Part shown: positions 33,701 through 45,912 of the stretch, piece after piece
Layout of the letters: each line of letters starts with the position of its first letter
How positions within the stretch are numbered: the first letter of the stretch is position 1
NCBI GenBank assembly: GCA_029531795.1
Contig: JAPEIS010000001.1
Coordinates: 2,604,001-2,668,000, forward strand
DNA: 64,000 nt
Origin: Sclerotinia nivalis
Taxonomy: Eukaryota > Ascomycota > Leotiomycetes > Helotiales > Sclerotiniaceae
Reading direction: 5' to 3'
Translations under genes and position numbers: made by a program
The notes under the pieces: generated by a model
The model's input: the letters and a program-made list of their open reading frames with translations, nothing else
Database searches by the model: none
What the model was told of the DNA's origin: nothing

Positions 33701-35492
33701 CTCATATCCGACTGATGTTCAACCATTTTGACGCTCTGGTGATGACACCTCGTAGCAAAGTCGATGAGTAATGCTCCAAGAGAATGCACGTGGGGTGCGT
33801 GATACTGTGAGCAGATTACTCCTCCTGTATCATGTTTATTTTTGTGGGTAGAAGGAAGACCTCTACCAAGTCGGAGCTCAAAGGATCATGTGAAATCCCA
33901 ATCCATAATACCTATAGAGCGGACATCACTAGCTCGCGTGATCCTTCAAATTCTACTGAGACCCTCTTTTAATCTCGTGCAAAGGATATCGGGTGGGCGC
34001 TATTGGGGCCACAAAAATGGTTCCATATCCACGGGCCGTAGGTCGGGTTCTGAAGGAATCATTCATTCCTTCGATGGATTTGTCTTGGGACCGGGAAGCA
34101 TAACAGGCGATTACTCACGAGGTAACAAAGATCGTGTATAACTCAAACCCTCGTTGTCTCGTACGAAGGAGGACAATAAGGCTCAAGGCTTTGACTTATT
34201 AAAGTTTCTTTTCACACAGTGGAACCCGCGGGATTTCCCTCACTGTATGTTTAGATTGCGCCGCATTCGACTGAAGTAGTTCAGTAACTTCCAATTCGAG
34301 GAATCATAAAAGAAAGGCATAACATAATAGGATTGATTGGATCGCTCATCCGTTCGCTCATCCGAGGACATGCCTTAAATGGGAATCATAAAAATCCATA
34401 GATTCCACACCGGACGGAAACGGATTTCATCTCGCTCTATTTCCGCTGCGCCGCACTCGACTGAAGCAGCTCGTTAACTTTCAAATCGTGGAGCCGTAAA
34501 TGAAGGCCATAGCATAATAGGGTTGATTGGACCGACCGTCCGCCCGTCCGCCCGCCCGTTCATTTCATAATGTGCCTTAAATAAGACTCATAAAATGAAT
34601 AAATTCCACGTCAGGTAGATAAGTACATATGTGCCGTGGTTCGAACCAAGCTGTACTTTCAAATCTACTACGTAGGCTGAAAGATCAACAACGACCTATT
34701 GTGCTGGCCTTTGAAACTCATTTACCTGAGATATTTTCACTTCTTTCCATTGAACAAGTAAGAAATTTGCCACTGGGCAATCAGGATACTTTAGATCAGC
34801 CCAGATGCAACTTTGACATACGATGCAAAAGCCAACGTGTCGATATCCCATCAAGTTTCAACATCTCACAATTCTTCTGTAGATCCACACCAAATATTCT
34901 GATTGAATGCACCAACGATTCGCTTGACCACAAAAGGATATACGACGAGCCTTAACTGCTGAATGGTGACGGTGAGAGCCATGGTCGCTTTTAACCGGCG
35001 CCACCCGACATTTTGTGGATATAGCCTATATCATCCTTGTAAACAGATGGCAAACAACCATCTGAATATTTACCAAGCTGCGGGGCGGTATGGAGAAACC
35101 TGGGGAATATATTTGTTGGTGAGGACCAGGGTTAATGCTCAGTCCTTACCCTTTTAGGCCTCGCTTCCATCCCAGTTCCACAGGCGAGACCTCTAACAGC
35201 TGATGTTCGAAGATGTTAGTGCTGCTTACCGACAGAGTGTCCGAGGTAACTATAGTAAATAAAGGCTTTGAGCGGACCGTGGTTCCGTGTGGCCGATTTG
35301 AACGAGATATAGAGCGAATTCTGGTTAATAAAGAAGGATAAAATAAATCTAGGGTGTTTAGATGGGAAATGTATATAATCCCATGCTTTCCCATGTGGAG
35401 AATCACAAGTGAATTCGTCGACCTTCCTAGAATTACTTGCGTGATCTGCAATCTTGAGGCATCGCAGGTTTTGTTACGTTACTGCAGTCAAC
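30722..35492. other. Gene-poor region, 4.8 kb, with a diverged tandem repeat
   Basis: No supported gene. AAGGT/AAGG repeats lie near 30880-30912. Short frames at 31444-31822, 32387-32671, 33842-34141 and 34629-34955 (108 codons, true ATG) match nothing known. A diverged 190-bp tandem repeat occupies 34258-34620. The last few hundred bases contain the promoter of the sugar transporter gene. Confidence 0.45.
34258..34620. repeat. Diverged direct repeat, about 190-bp unit, two copies
   Basis: Copy 1 starts GCGCCGCATTCGACTGAAG (34258) and copy 2 GCGCCGCACTCGACTGAAG (34448). The shared order of blocks is GTAACTTC/GTTAACTTTC, GGAATCATAAA/GGAGCCGTAAA, CATAACATAATAGG, TTGATTGGA, a CGCTCATCCGTT/CGTCCGCCCGTC microrepeat, GTGCCTTAAAT and a final ATTCCAC. 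It is an old tandem duplication with scattered changes. Confidence 0.85.
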
Positions 35493-37351
35493 ATGGATTT
35501 CCAACGTACGAAAGCCACTTTCGAACTCGCGGGCCAGGAGTTTCCCCGAGTAACATGGTATAAGCAAAAGGGAATGAGAGGCTTGTACTGTTGCTTGATG
35601 TTCGTCGTTTTGACCTCTGCGACAAACGGATACGATGGCTCCATGATGAACGGTCTCCAATCTCTTACCGCCTGGGAAGCTTGTGAGTGTTTCCATAACG
35701 AATTGTCTAAAGTATGAAGCTTACACATGTGCCTTAGATTTTCATCCCACAGCCTCTCAACTTGGACTCCTCAACTGTATCATGTCCGTCGGCTCGCTCG
35801 TTGCTCTTCCATTCGTACCATATGCTGCGGATATACTGGGCAGACGCACAGGTGTTATGATCGGCTGCATACTCATGCTCATCGGTGTACTTCTCCAGAG
35901 TTTGGGATTCTCCTTTTCCATGTTCGTGGGTGCTCGATTCTTGATCGGATTTGGAGTCGCGATAGCCCATGGTGCATCGCCATTGCTCATCACTGAACTT
36001 GTCCATCCACAACATCGAGCCATCTACACGACCATTTATAATACAACATGGTACATTGGAAGTTTCGTCGCCGCATGGTTAACATTTGGTATGGAATACA
36101 GCTATAAAAGAACCATTTTGAGTTCCAGCTGACCTCATCTTCAGGAACGAATAACATTGTAGGAAATTGGTCATGGAGAGCCCCGTCCGTCGTACAGGCT
36201 TTCCCTTCCATACTCCAAATGACCTTCATCTGGTGAGTCTTCGCTTGTCGTGTTAATGGCCGAGTAAAAGCTAATTCAAGTCAGGTTCGTACCCGAATCA
36301 CCAAGATGGCTCATTGCGAAGGGTAGAAACGAACAAGCACTTAAGATTTTGGCAGACGTACATGCTTCCGGAGATCAGAATGATGAAGTTGTGCAGCTCG
36401 AATACCAGGAAATTTGCCAAACAATATCACTCGAGAAAGAAGTAGAGAGCAACCCATGGGCCGAGCTTTGGAAGACTCCTGGGAATAGACATCGTCTTAT
36501 TATCCTCGTGTCCCTCGGTTTCTTCTCCCAGTGGTCAGGAAATGGTCTTGTCAGGTGAGTTTGCATCAGTCAAAGATATGTGGAGATGAGAATTGACATG
36601 ATATTTCAGCTACTACATAAACATTGTATTGGAACAAATCGGTATCCACAGCTCGACTACCAAGCTTTTGATCAATGCTATCCTTCAAATTGTCAACATG
36701 ATCGTGGCCATATCAATGTGCTTCTTCGTTGATAGACTCGGTCGACGTCTATTGTTCTTGGTATCCACGGGAGGAATGCTTGCTGTCTTTATTGTTTGGA
36801 CAATTTGCTCGGCTCAATTTTCGATGCATGGAAGCTCATCCTCTGCACATGCGGTGGTCGTCATGATTTTCCTCTATTACGTGTTCTATAACTGTGCGTG
36901 GTCAGGACTTCTGGTTGGCTATGGTGTCGAGATTCTGCCATACAACATCCGTGCAAAGGTAATGAATCCCTCCGTGCTTTGCTAGCCATGCTAATTGAAG
37001 TTTTAGGGATTGACAATTATGTTCTTGGCGGTTGACCTCTCATTGTTCTTCAACCAATATGTTAACCCGATTGCTTTGGACCATCTCCACTGGAAGTATT
37101 ACATATTCTACTGCATATGGTTAACTTTTGAGTTCTTCGTCGTCTGGAAGTTTTACATCGAGACACGTAACACTCCTTTGGAAGAAATCGTGAAGCATTT
37201 CGACGGAGACAATGCGCTCGTTGGTGGTCAAGTTGCGACCGAGAAGGCACGAGTCATTGCGGCGGAACGTGATCTTCAGATTGGCGGTGAGATTGAAGGT
37301 GGCCTAGATGAGAAGGCAGCCGTTCACCATACAGAGGAGAGAATGGTTTAA
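35493..37351 (+). CDS. MFS sugar transporter (hexose/lactose permease type)
   Basis: A 530-aa plasma-membrane sugar:proton symporter of the major facilitator superfamily, with 12 predicted membrane helices. The six exons are 35493-35682, 35738-36088, 36145-36232, 36285-36554, 36610-36958 and 37007-37351; every intron is 48-56 nt and every junction keeps frame. Signature motifs are the YDGSMMNGLQ start of helix 1, DILGRRTGVMIG between helices 2 and 3, NNIVGNWSWRAPSVVQA, the sugar-porter PESPRWLI motif after helix 6, VDRLGRRLLFL in the second half, and the C-terminal IETRNTPLEEI. The family resemblance is to fungal lactose/oligosaccharide permeases; which sugar is moved cannot be read from sequence. 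The true ATG (35493) lies inside a longer TTG-led frame. Tail to tail with the SRPBCC gene. Confidence 0.92.
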
Positions 37352-37630
37352 TCCCGGCGGCGTTAAGATGTGATACGGGTGTGTATAGTTGGATAGGACT
37401 GGATAACAGTACTCGCGAATACAAGTAATTTTATATCCATTGCGTTCTTCCATGTTCCCACTAATATACCATTTCGTTATGATCGATGGTATACGATAAT
37501 GTCGAATGTCTCTTTCGTAAAACCCCAGGTAGTAATCGATGAGGGTACCCTCATCAGAAAACCTGCCCGTCAAGAGAAAGTCTTGGTCCGTCTCCTGATC
37601 TTTGGTGCATTATCAAATATGTTTCCAATG

Positions 37631-38287
37631 TCAACCTTCGTGCTTCCGTGTCTCAACAAATATCTTCAGTTCCGTAGCCGCATCCCTAGTAACATCGTCC
37701 AGCTCTTCCTTCGCCGTCAACAAAGGATAATATGCCGCAAGCCCCTGTAACGTTATCCAAGTTCTATACTCACAAATATTCCTCTTGCCTTTGATAGGCA
37801 CAACTTCTTGGACTCTCTCCGTGCCAAGAAGCCAATCGGGATATTGAGTAGTTTTCGCCGCCATCTTCCTATGCGCAGGATCTAGCAAAGTCAAGACAAC
37901 AGGTATACAACGGTCTTGAATATCTTCGACTCGAAACTAGACAGAAGTTAGTTGTGTGCAACTCTCCTGCAATGGGGAATATCTCACCGAATAAAGTCCC
38001 CTCGCGCCCACGACTGGCATTTTATCCTGACCATTATCCCATTTGTATTGGGAGAATCCACTTCCATATTTTTCAAATGAGGTTATTGCATCAAAAACTT
38101 GGTCCGCAGATGCGTTGATTTTGATGCTTGCATATGCTGTGAGAATAGCTTCGTCTTTCCTAATAGAAGGTGTAGCAATGAGACGTTTTTCGTCAACATA
38201 ATTTTGAATGAGGAGCACAATGATAACAAGTAGACATAGAATGAAAAGAGCTTGAAATGAGAAGATGTAAAAGGATATTCCCATCAT
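37631..38287 (-). CDS. Membrane-anchored SRPBCC (START-like) domain protein
   Basis: A 201-aa protein; exons 37988-38287 and 37631-37936. The 51-nt intron has GTGAGA, ACTAACTT and CTAG signals. It starts with one hydrophobic helix (FYIFSFQALFILCLLVIIVLL), then a START/SRPBCC-like fold: ILTAYASIKINASADQVFDAITSFEKYGSGFSQYKWD, VVGARGLYSFRVED, and a C-terminal helix (AKEELDDVTRDAATELKIFVE). Proteins of this fold bind lipids or hydrophobic ligands in a cavity. The ligand is unknown. Two ATG codons are adjacent at the start (38285-38287 and the next). Confidence 0.75.
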
Positions 38288-39123
38288 AATGGAGATGTTT
38301 GATTATTTGAAGGTAGAAATATGAAGAGAATTCAATTGTCCAAAGTAGATTGATTTACTTGTAGAGATGGAATGATGGAGTGAAGTGAAGTGAAGTGAAG
38401 TGAAGTGAAGTTGACAGAGATTGAGGAATCTTCTTCTGAGCCTCAGGAAAGATCTCTTTTTCCTTGTTATTTGCCTATTATCCCATATTACCTTGTTTGA
38501 CCATACCAAGGCAATTAAGAGGACAAAGAGAACTCAGTTTACCTTTTGATGCTATTTAGTTCGCACATGTTGATGGGTAAAATTACCATATTTCGATAGA
38601 CCGATAGACTGATAGACCGATAGACCGGATTCACCGGACAATTTTACATAAACTTTTACCCCTCTAATAATGATTGATTCCTTGACATATGTAAATCATA
38701 AATCCCCAATCTTCTTAGCGTTTCTTAGCGTCCTCTTATCCTGGTATCCACCTGAGATTGAAACTTATAATTTATTAAAACTTCCACTTTGTACATGTGT
38801 TATCTTCAGCTTGTCAATAATCTCTTCTTTCATCTGATATTGTATACATTTCAATCTATCGTCGCCGCATTCATTCATTTGATATTGAAAATTATTTGAA
38901 AACAACCTTAACAAACCAAACCACCAGACTCAATTGATCCATTTCATCACCCCACTATTGTATCTAGCCCACCAGCCCAACCCACCTGAACAAGATAAGA
39001 TTATTACCACCCACCCAGCCAGTGGAACATTCGCACAATTCAATAATTCGAGAAACCATCCAATTCCAATCTTCAATCCTTCAAACCTCTCAGCAGAATT
39101 ACATCACAAATCGCACACGCAAA
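38288..39123. other. Divergent promoter region, SRPBCC gene / shr3
   Basis: 836 bp between two divergent genes. It holds a GTGAA repeat (five or six copies, about 38381-38408), a GATAGAC repeat near 38600-38625 and a C/A-rich leader just before the shr3 ATG. No gene is supported. Confidence 0.6.
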
Positions 39124-39855
39124 ATGGATAAATCTAAGGTCTCAATATTCAAGACATACGACAAGCCTCGAGGTCAAGGAGGCGCGAGCTCTTTCGCGAC
39201 CTTCATGATCATCGGTCGTAAGTCTTCGCTCTTCAATCAATCCCCATCTCAATCCAACTAACACATTACAGCCGTGTGTTTTTTCCTCGGTATTCTTTTC
39301 TCCTCGTTTCCCTACGACTATCCTCTCCTCTGGACCACTGAAAGCACACCCGATGCCTATTATAATTTCATCGAAGAGCATCTAAAATTCATGCATGCTT
39401 CCCCGCCAATTATCCCACGCATCCTGCATATTGTCGTCTCGGTCGGATTCATCGGACTCTTCACCAAGCTCTTCAAGCCTTCTGAAGCTAACCTCCTGTT
39501 TGATGGTGCATCGCTCGTTCTCTATGTCGTGGGCGTCGTGGTTTATATTACCAATATTGTTAAAGGCATGCGCATTGCGACGCTCGGGTTATATGGCGAA
39601 GCGGGTGCGCCAGAAGGAGAAGTGGGGGTTGGGAGAGAAGATAGTTTGAGGGTTTTGGCGGCCAGTAACACGATTTTGGCATTGGTGTTGGTGGGAGTGT
39701 TGGTTTTGCAGGCGGGTCAATGGTATGCGGAACGTAAGGATCAAGATGAGGTGGAGAAATTTGAGAAGGAGGAACAGGAGAAGAAAGAATTGGAGAAGAA
39801 GCAAAGAAGTGTAAGTGGGCATGTTACCAGATCCGTTTCGAAGAAGAGACAGTGA
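39124..39855 (+). CDS. shr3: Shr3-family ER packaging chaperone for amino acid permeases
   Basis: A 225-aa endoplasmic reticulum membrane chaperone that keeps newly made amino acid permeases from aggregating and allows COPII packaging in yeast. Exons are 39124-39217 and 39272-39855; the 54-nt intron has an AACTAACAC branch. Splicing creates the family's N-terminal block FATFMIIGPVCFFLGILFSSFPYDYPLLWT, the most diagnostic part. Four membrane helices can be drawn (about 25-45, 85-108, 115-140 and 160-185). The cytosolic tail is a charged helix (RKDQDEVEKFEKEEQEKKELEKKQ) ending SKKRQ. Length agrees with yeast Shr3. The coding strand turns from C-rich to G-rich near 39590. Confidence 0.92.
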
Positions 39856-40768
39856 GGGGTCTCAATGGGAGATTGTGTACCTATGGTGGAAGGGGCATTG
39901 GATTTAGGTATAGCAATATTCTGATTCGTTTTATACGAAGTAATTTATTCCCAACAAAAGCAATATACCTATCACCTCCCAAAATCCTCCTCATCTCAAG
40001 TGTTTTGTAGCGTTGGCTTTGACAAATATTGGCCCATCTCCTTACAAATACAAGCCCTAGCCGAGCCATTTGATATCCTGCAGAATCACCACAATGCTCG
40101 GAATATGAATGATGGGAAATATTAGTATATCTCAATTATTCATTAATACTTCACATTCTATCATATACATACACCTCACATACACACACACACACAACCA
40201 TCCAAACGAACCCAAAATTTACTTCAATATCCATAATATCCATTATATTATATTCATTACCACCTGCTCAAATATCTCAAATAACCCAATTCCCATCCCC
40301 ATCTAATCCCAAACCTAACCAAACCAAACCAAACCAAACCAAATACCAGCAACTAACCAACGCATTGATAAAACAAACGAAATATTCGCTATGCATATAT
40401 TCTTCTGGCTTTTGGTAGAAATATAACTCCATATATTTTCCTCTGTATTTCCTTGCGCGGAAATTTCCAAGTAAAAAATTCAAATAAAAAATACAAAGTA
40501 AACTAACTCCTTTGTTTTCTGAGCTGAGGGAGGGGATAGGTGTTTATCCTTCCTTCTCTCCTTGTATGCGCTGTGGTGATGTTTGTGGATGGTCGTAATT
40601 AAGAGATAAAGTGTTGGTGAGTGTTGCAGATGTTGATGGAGAAGGCTTATAAGGTTATCGAGTGATCCTCGCTTGAATCCATCGATAGGAGGTAGCAGCA
40701 ACCAAATCGTAACACCCTCAAACTCACGATAAAATAAACAACCTCGCACCAAACCCCATCCGCACTCT
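39856..40768. other. Convergent intergenic region
   Basis: 913 bp between the converging shr3 and 2EXR genes. It contains CA repeats (about 40170-40198), an AACCAAACCA run (40313-40342) and AT-rich sequence, and so mainly holds two 3' untranslated regions. No gene is supported. Confidence 0.6.
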
Positions 40769-41929
40769 CTAAATCTCCCAATAAATATTCCTCTGAACAT
40801 ACAATTCAAAATCAACCCTATTCAAACCACCACCGCCATCAATCCTCTCCATAAACCATCGTCTACCCTCGTACTCCAACTGCTTAAACTCATCCTTTCC
40901 CATAATCACGCCCTCCCCGTTGGCCATTCCCACACTCCTCCAATTCTTCTTATCAGGCTCAAACCTCTCGTTGAAATCCTGGCTACTACGACCATGTGCT
41001 CTAACAACCGCAAATGCATATTCGAGCTTGGGGAAATGATCCAGGATCTCGGTGAATACATCGTCGAATTTGGTTTTAATAGCATCTCGGGCCCAGTTTC
41101 GAAGAAAATTTGGGTTCATCTGGGAAAAGTCAAAGTCCCGTGAGAAGGGAAGATCGAGGTTGATGCCGACAGATCGGATGTTGGTGAAGAATTGCGGAAG
41201 TATGTCGGCAGCGGGGAAAACTGGCTCGCCGGGTGGTGGTGGAGGATGGTGAGCTTGTATCTGTATAATTATTAGCCAACGAGACAGCACTTGGAGCGTT
41301 GGTAATACATCTTGTCCTTGCACCAATGCCTGATACTCATTCTGAAGTCCCATTTCAGCAGCCCTCAATTTAGGATACGAAGTATTCGACTCTATGGGAC
41401 AATAAACCGGTCGTGGACAAAACGTCTCGTCTCCGAATTTCAAGATAAAGTCGTCGCTGATGGGGTTGACGTAGAAATAAAAAGCGCGACACGTGTGGTT
41501 ATTTTCAATGTCTCGGGGGACTCCACGCGCATCAACGGGTTTGAAGATCTCCAAGCCGTATTTGCGAGCTTGACGGCATACGTGCATGAATGCTGGTGTT
41601 GGGGGACAGTTGGCAAACATGAAACTATCCCATTCAAATTTCATGATGATGGTGCGTCTGACATGGAGTGCAACGAATTTCCATATATTCATTTGAAGTT
41701 CCTCGGGTAATTGTTCCAACCTTTTAAATGTAAGGGCGGTTCTTCCGTCCTCAAGTTCGATATCACTGAGTGACATCGTACTTTCTTCCATATTGTGTCC
41801 TTCGAAGTCATCAAATCCATCCAAGTCATCATTCTCGCTGTGGAAGTCGTCAGATTCACTGACGTCCTCATGATTATCAATATCCATATTGTGGTTGTCG
41901 CTTGAGTCGATGGGCTGAGAATTCGCCAT
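40769..41929 (-). CDS. 2EXR-domain protein
   Basis: A 386-aa single-exon protein. After an acidic disordered N-terminus (about 1-65, rich in Asp, Glu, Ser and His) comes an F-box-like block typical of the fungal 2EXR family: FKRLEQLPEELQMNIWKFVALHVRRTIIM and FMHVCRQARKYGLEIFK. The remainder (FYVNPISDDFILKFGDETF, FTNIRSVGINLDL, ILDHFPKLEYAFAVV) follows the usual layout of these proteins. 2EXR proteins are greatly expanded in leotiomycetes and other Pezizomycotina. Their function is not known; a role as a substrate adaptor is speculation. The ATG at 41929 is the first in frame. Confidence 0.78.
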   Translation of the reverse strand: MANSQPIDSSDNHNMDIDNHEDVSESDDFHSENDDLDGFDDFEGHNMEESTMSLSDIELEDGRTALTFKRLEQLPEELQMNIWKFVALHVRRTIIMKFEWDSFMFANCPPTPAFMHVCRQARKYGLEIFKPVDARGVPRDIENNHTCRAFYFYVNPISDDFILKFGDETFCPRPVYCPIESNTSYPKLRAAEMGLQNEYQALVQGQDVLPTLQVLSRWLIIIQIQAHHPPPPPGEPVFPAADILPQFFTNIRSVGINLDLPFSRDFDFSQMNPNFLRNWARDAIKTKFDDVFTEILDHFPKLEYAFAVVRAHGRSSQDFNERFEPDKKNWRSVGMANGEGVIMGKDEFKQLEYEGRRWFMERIDGGGGLNRVDFELYVQRNIYWEI

Positions 41930-43079
41930 TTTTCATCGATTTGTGAAATAGATCAGTTCGAGATGGGAACACAAGGTTAAATAGTGAATTTCGTAGTCTT
42001 TCAAACTAAGGAATATGACCTAAGACTCTCCACAGAAGACATTAGCCAATAGCTATAATATCCAAGAATGAAATATTTAAGGTATAATAAAACCAATAGA
42101 GAGGTAGATAGGATCAATTCTATTATACCAAAATGTAACAATATTAATAAAGAAGTCGAATATTATATTGTTTTATTCTTTTGATGAATTAGATTTAATA
42201 ATTCGGAAAAGTTCTGGAAATGTAGGGAAATGGAACCTTCTTGCGCTGCGAAGTTTTGGAGTGTGTAATTGAAACAATTGTAATAATACTCGGTTCGGCT
42301 CTCAAGCGCCAGCGAGGTATTTATTTTTATTTTGGGGAGGTTATCTCATTATCTTCATTTTTCATGCGATGAAAGTGATTTTATAATGTATGATGAGCAA
42401 TACTAAATTAGGGTAACTAGCCTACTACTACTGCCACTACTACTACTACTAGGAGAAGGCTACTGGCAAGCTGAAGCTGACTCATTCACATAAAAAAATG
42501 GCAAACATCAATACTAGTAAACAGCAGAAACGGAATCATATAGAGTTACTCATTCAGAAGAACTTCTCAAACGGAGTGTAATTAGGTACTTATATAGGTG
42601 TATAAATCTGCCTCGCAGCCTGATTGTACGAAAAATTGTGTAAGTAATCATGCGGCTCAATCCGGGTTCGGAACTTTGAAACACCGCTTCTAATATGCCA
42701 TCTATAAGAAGGCATTGTAGTAATATGCGCCTTCCTTATCCCAACGCCTTTGTAGTTTGGCGTCGGTAAAACAAACATGAATTCTACAAGCGACTCGACA
42801 TCGATGAAGCTCCAAACATCCATCCATCATCTGGTAAGAAAATTGAAACCAGGACGGGGGAGGAAGAGTAGGTTACCTAGTACCTACAGATTTTGGAGCC
42901 TTCCCGACTGGCTCTAGAAGAACATACTAGCTACCATCAACACTGTTGACACCCCTATCGACATGAGAATCACAATACACCCTCATCACCACAATCAATG
43001 AATGCAACGAAAAGAATAATCAAGCTCGTGGAAAAATATATATAATTTGCTCTATTGTATATTGTACAGCCCTTACCAA
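41930..43079. other. Intergenic region
   Basis: 1.15 kb between the 2EXR gene start and the hxB 3' end. It holds a run of ACT triplets (about 42421-42452) and AT-rich sequence. Small open frames are not protein-like. The promoter of the 2EXR gene should lie at its left edge. Confidence 0.55.
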
Positions 43080-45588
43080 TCACAGCCCAACAGAAACCTT
43101 GTCTCCCACTTTGATGACTGGGAATTGGTGCTCTTTGGAGGGCAACGATGATGGTACGTGACACATATGAGAGCCAAAGAAAACCTTAGATTCAAACCTT
43201 CGTGTCTTGGCCAACGTGACGAAGGGCTCTTCGTTCTTTTCCGCAGTATCCTGATCAACACATATCATATGACAACGCTGACAAGACCCTAACATCTGAT
43301 AAGTTTCCAAACCGATGCGTAACGTCCTCCAATGATCCTCGCTATATGAATGCTGACGATCATTGGATTCGGTTGATGCCAGTACAATGTTACCTCGAAA
43401 GACAGATGCTGAAGCAAGCTTGCCACCACTCTTGGCTATTTCTTCATTTAGCATATCGATACTGGATTTATTGATTGCAAGTATGGGGCTTTCATTTGAT
43501 AGTAATATCGGCCGTTTTCGATTTTCACTATCAGAATCCGGCGGCGTCGGAGGGCCACGAAAAGAGTTGGTACTTGATTTCTCATTCGTGACTGGATGTT
43601 TTAGTTCTTGGTGCTGTTGCATGTGTGCCTTTGCATGCCTTGAAGAAGGGCCACTTCCACCAGCAGGAAATCGTGCTAAAACACAAGGCACACCCAAAAT
43701 CTTGGAGAAGAAATCATTAATTTCATGATTAGAGTAAGTCCGTGCCACGATAGCGTCTCCGCAAACTCTCGATGATAATGAATGAATATTATTTGGAGTT
43801 TTGTAGAATGACGGGTCAGAAGATAAAGGGACGTTGATCTCATCCGCAAAACTAGAGGAATTTGATCCTCGATATCGAATTTTTAGCAATCCTAAATCAA
43901 AATCGATTGCTGGCTTGATTAGAGCCATTCGCGGGTAGCGTTTTTGACTTAACGCTTGCCCTGTGCCTTGATGAACAAGGCACCATTCCCTATCCCAAGC
44001 AAGGCCTTCTGGTCTGACTTCCCAAGAAGTTTCTTTCGGAATCTCAAAACCACCACAACTTTTAATTGGGTAGATTGTAAGACTTTCGACATACATGTCA
44101 ACCGACCTAGGAGAGGCAGTGTCCCCATTAGTAGAGGATGCGGCCTTTTGGTCCACGAAGAACTCTTCCATAAATGAAAGAAACGACTCAACATCACTCA
44201 TCGTGCTCATAGCTCCCAAGCTCACGCGAATAACCCCTGTAATCTTACCCGCGTAAATATCGGTCTCTCCCCCACATCGGAGACCAGCCGAAAAATTCCT
44301 TTTCGTCTCCCACGGTTGAAGGTCTAATGCCGATGCAACACCACCAGGATTACAAAGGCCGCCAGTTCGGATATGGTAGTTTCTAATCGAAGCCAACCTC
44401 TCAAATTCGACATTGGTTACCCAAGCCCCGAAGCTGGTTTTGACGTTGAAAGCTATGGTAGGTCCTTGCACTTGAGAGGAAGCTCCGTAGGAAAAACCAC
44501 GAGAATAAATCTCACACACTGGTTCGGCATTGGAATGTCGTAACGATTTCAACCCTTCATACAGTTTTCGTGCAAGAAATGTGGTATGATTTGCAATACG
44601 CTCCATAGAACCATACAGCGATCTATGGACATCTATTGCGGCTTCCAAAGCCATGATATTATGAAAAGGTAGAGTACCATCCTCTAAAGTTTCATGCAAT
44701 GACTGTCCCTTTGGTGCATGCCATTGCTCTTTCAAACACACTACCACTTCAACAGTGCCACCTCCAAAATACTTTCTCGTTTGAAGTATCGTCCCAGAGT
44801 CTTTCCGCACGATTAATGCACCTAGATCAGGAAATCCAAATATCTTGTAGAAGCTAAGAACGATGAAATCTGCTGCCTTTCTAGCATCACTCAAGTCTAG
44901 CGGAGAAGTAGAAACTAGAGCAGAAGCATCTAGTAATGTATATGTGGTTGACTGAGTCTGACAGCTAAGATCTCGCACCTTTACTGGCCAAGATAATGGT
45001 AATCGTCTACCATCTAAGTTTGATTGTGCTGGATATGCGAAAAGTCCAATCTCAGTATCATGTTTCTTTGTTACAAGATTTTCAGACCCAGATAGCCAAC
45101 GCTCCACAGCATCATCATCTAGACAACGACTTGAAGCAGCATCCTCTCGCACTCCTACAAGACTAGTGTGCGAATCTTGATGATACCCATATAAAAATCC
45201 ATCTGGTTGACTTCTGAACGCATCCATAACAAGTTTGATTCCAGCCGTAGCATTTGCCACAAACACCACATCGAAGTCTGCCGGGTCGGCATTAAAGAAC
45301 CGTAAAACACTCAGACGAGTATTCTCAATGCGCGAAGTCGATAACTGCGAGGATGCAGAGGCAGAATGTGGATTCCCGTATAAGTTTGACATCATATCCA
45401 CCACATATCTCTCCATAAGGGACTTTGAGTAAAGGGTTGTACCGGCATGATCAAGGTAAACGGCATCTGGAAACTCTATTAGCTTGGCATATATATATTT
45501 AAGAGATTTCATTACCTTTGAGCATAGGATATTCATGCTTCCTGAGTTCTTCTACTGCCTTATTGTACTCCATATTATCCTCAGCCAT
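43080..45588 (-). CDS. hxB: Molybdenum cofactor sulfurase
   Basis: The enzyme adds the terminal sulfur to the molybdenum cofactor of xanthine dehydrogenase and related hydroxylases, taking it from L-cysteine. 819 aa; exons 45516-45588 and 43080-45466, where a 49-nt intron (GTAATG...CCAG) joins MAEDNMEYNKAVEEL...YPMLK to DAVYLDHAGTTLYSK. The N-terminal aminotransferase-V domain has the PLP lysine K232 (SFYKIFGFPDLGALIV) and the sulfur-carrying cysteine C396 (RTGGLCNPGGV). The C-terminal MOSC domain begins near 490 (LTIYPIKSCGG) and holds CQRCHMICVDQDT. Length and order match Aspergillus HxB. Orthologs are needed for purine use as nitrogen. The gene is divergent from a mitoribosomal protein gene. 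The 818-codon frame starting at 45536 is intron-read-through at its start. Confidence 0.93.
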
Positions 45589-45912
45589 GTTCACACGATA
45601 CAAACTTCACTAAATACCAAATCTCACTTTTTCGGCGATCAAGGGGGATCCAAAAATGAAGTAAAAGACTTCCAATAATAAATTTGATTGTTCATCCTCA
45701 ACAAGTTGATAATGAATATGATATTGGAGATGTAAAGCCGTAAAGCCTCCCCGCATCAACATTGATAGGATAGCGGAGTTGGCCGCCACAATAAGATCCA
45801 TCTGATCGGCATTGATGCCTGAGGCAAAATTGCGGACTTTGCGGACCCTCCATACAATTTTTTGGATCGCGAAATATCTCCTCGAGATCCAGAAGCCATC
45901 ACCCCTCCAAAT
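45589..45912. promoter_or_regulatory. Divergent promoter, hxB / mitoribosomal protein gene
   Basis: 324 bp separate the two divergent start codons. A TGATAG word at 45763-45768 fits the HGATAR consensus of AreA-type nitrogen regulators, which would suit a purine-use gene, but one such word is expected often by chance. A long minus-strand frame crossing here is not thought to be coding. Confidence 0.5.

Noticed and set aside
34629..34955. 108-codon plus-strand frame upstream of the sugar transporter
   Set aside because: It has a true ATG but no recognisable motif, and its length is within chance for this region.
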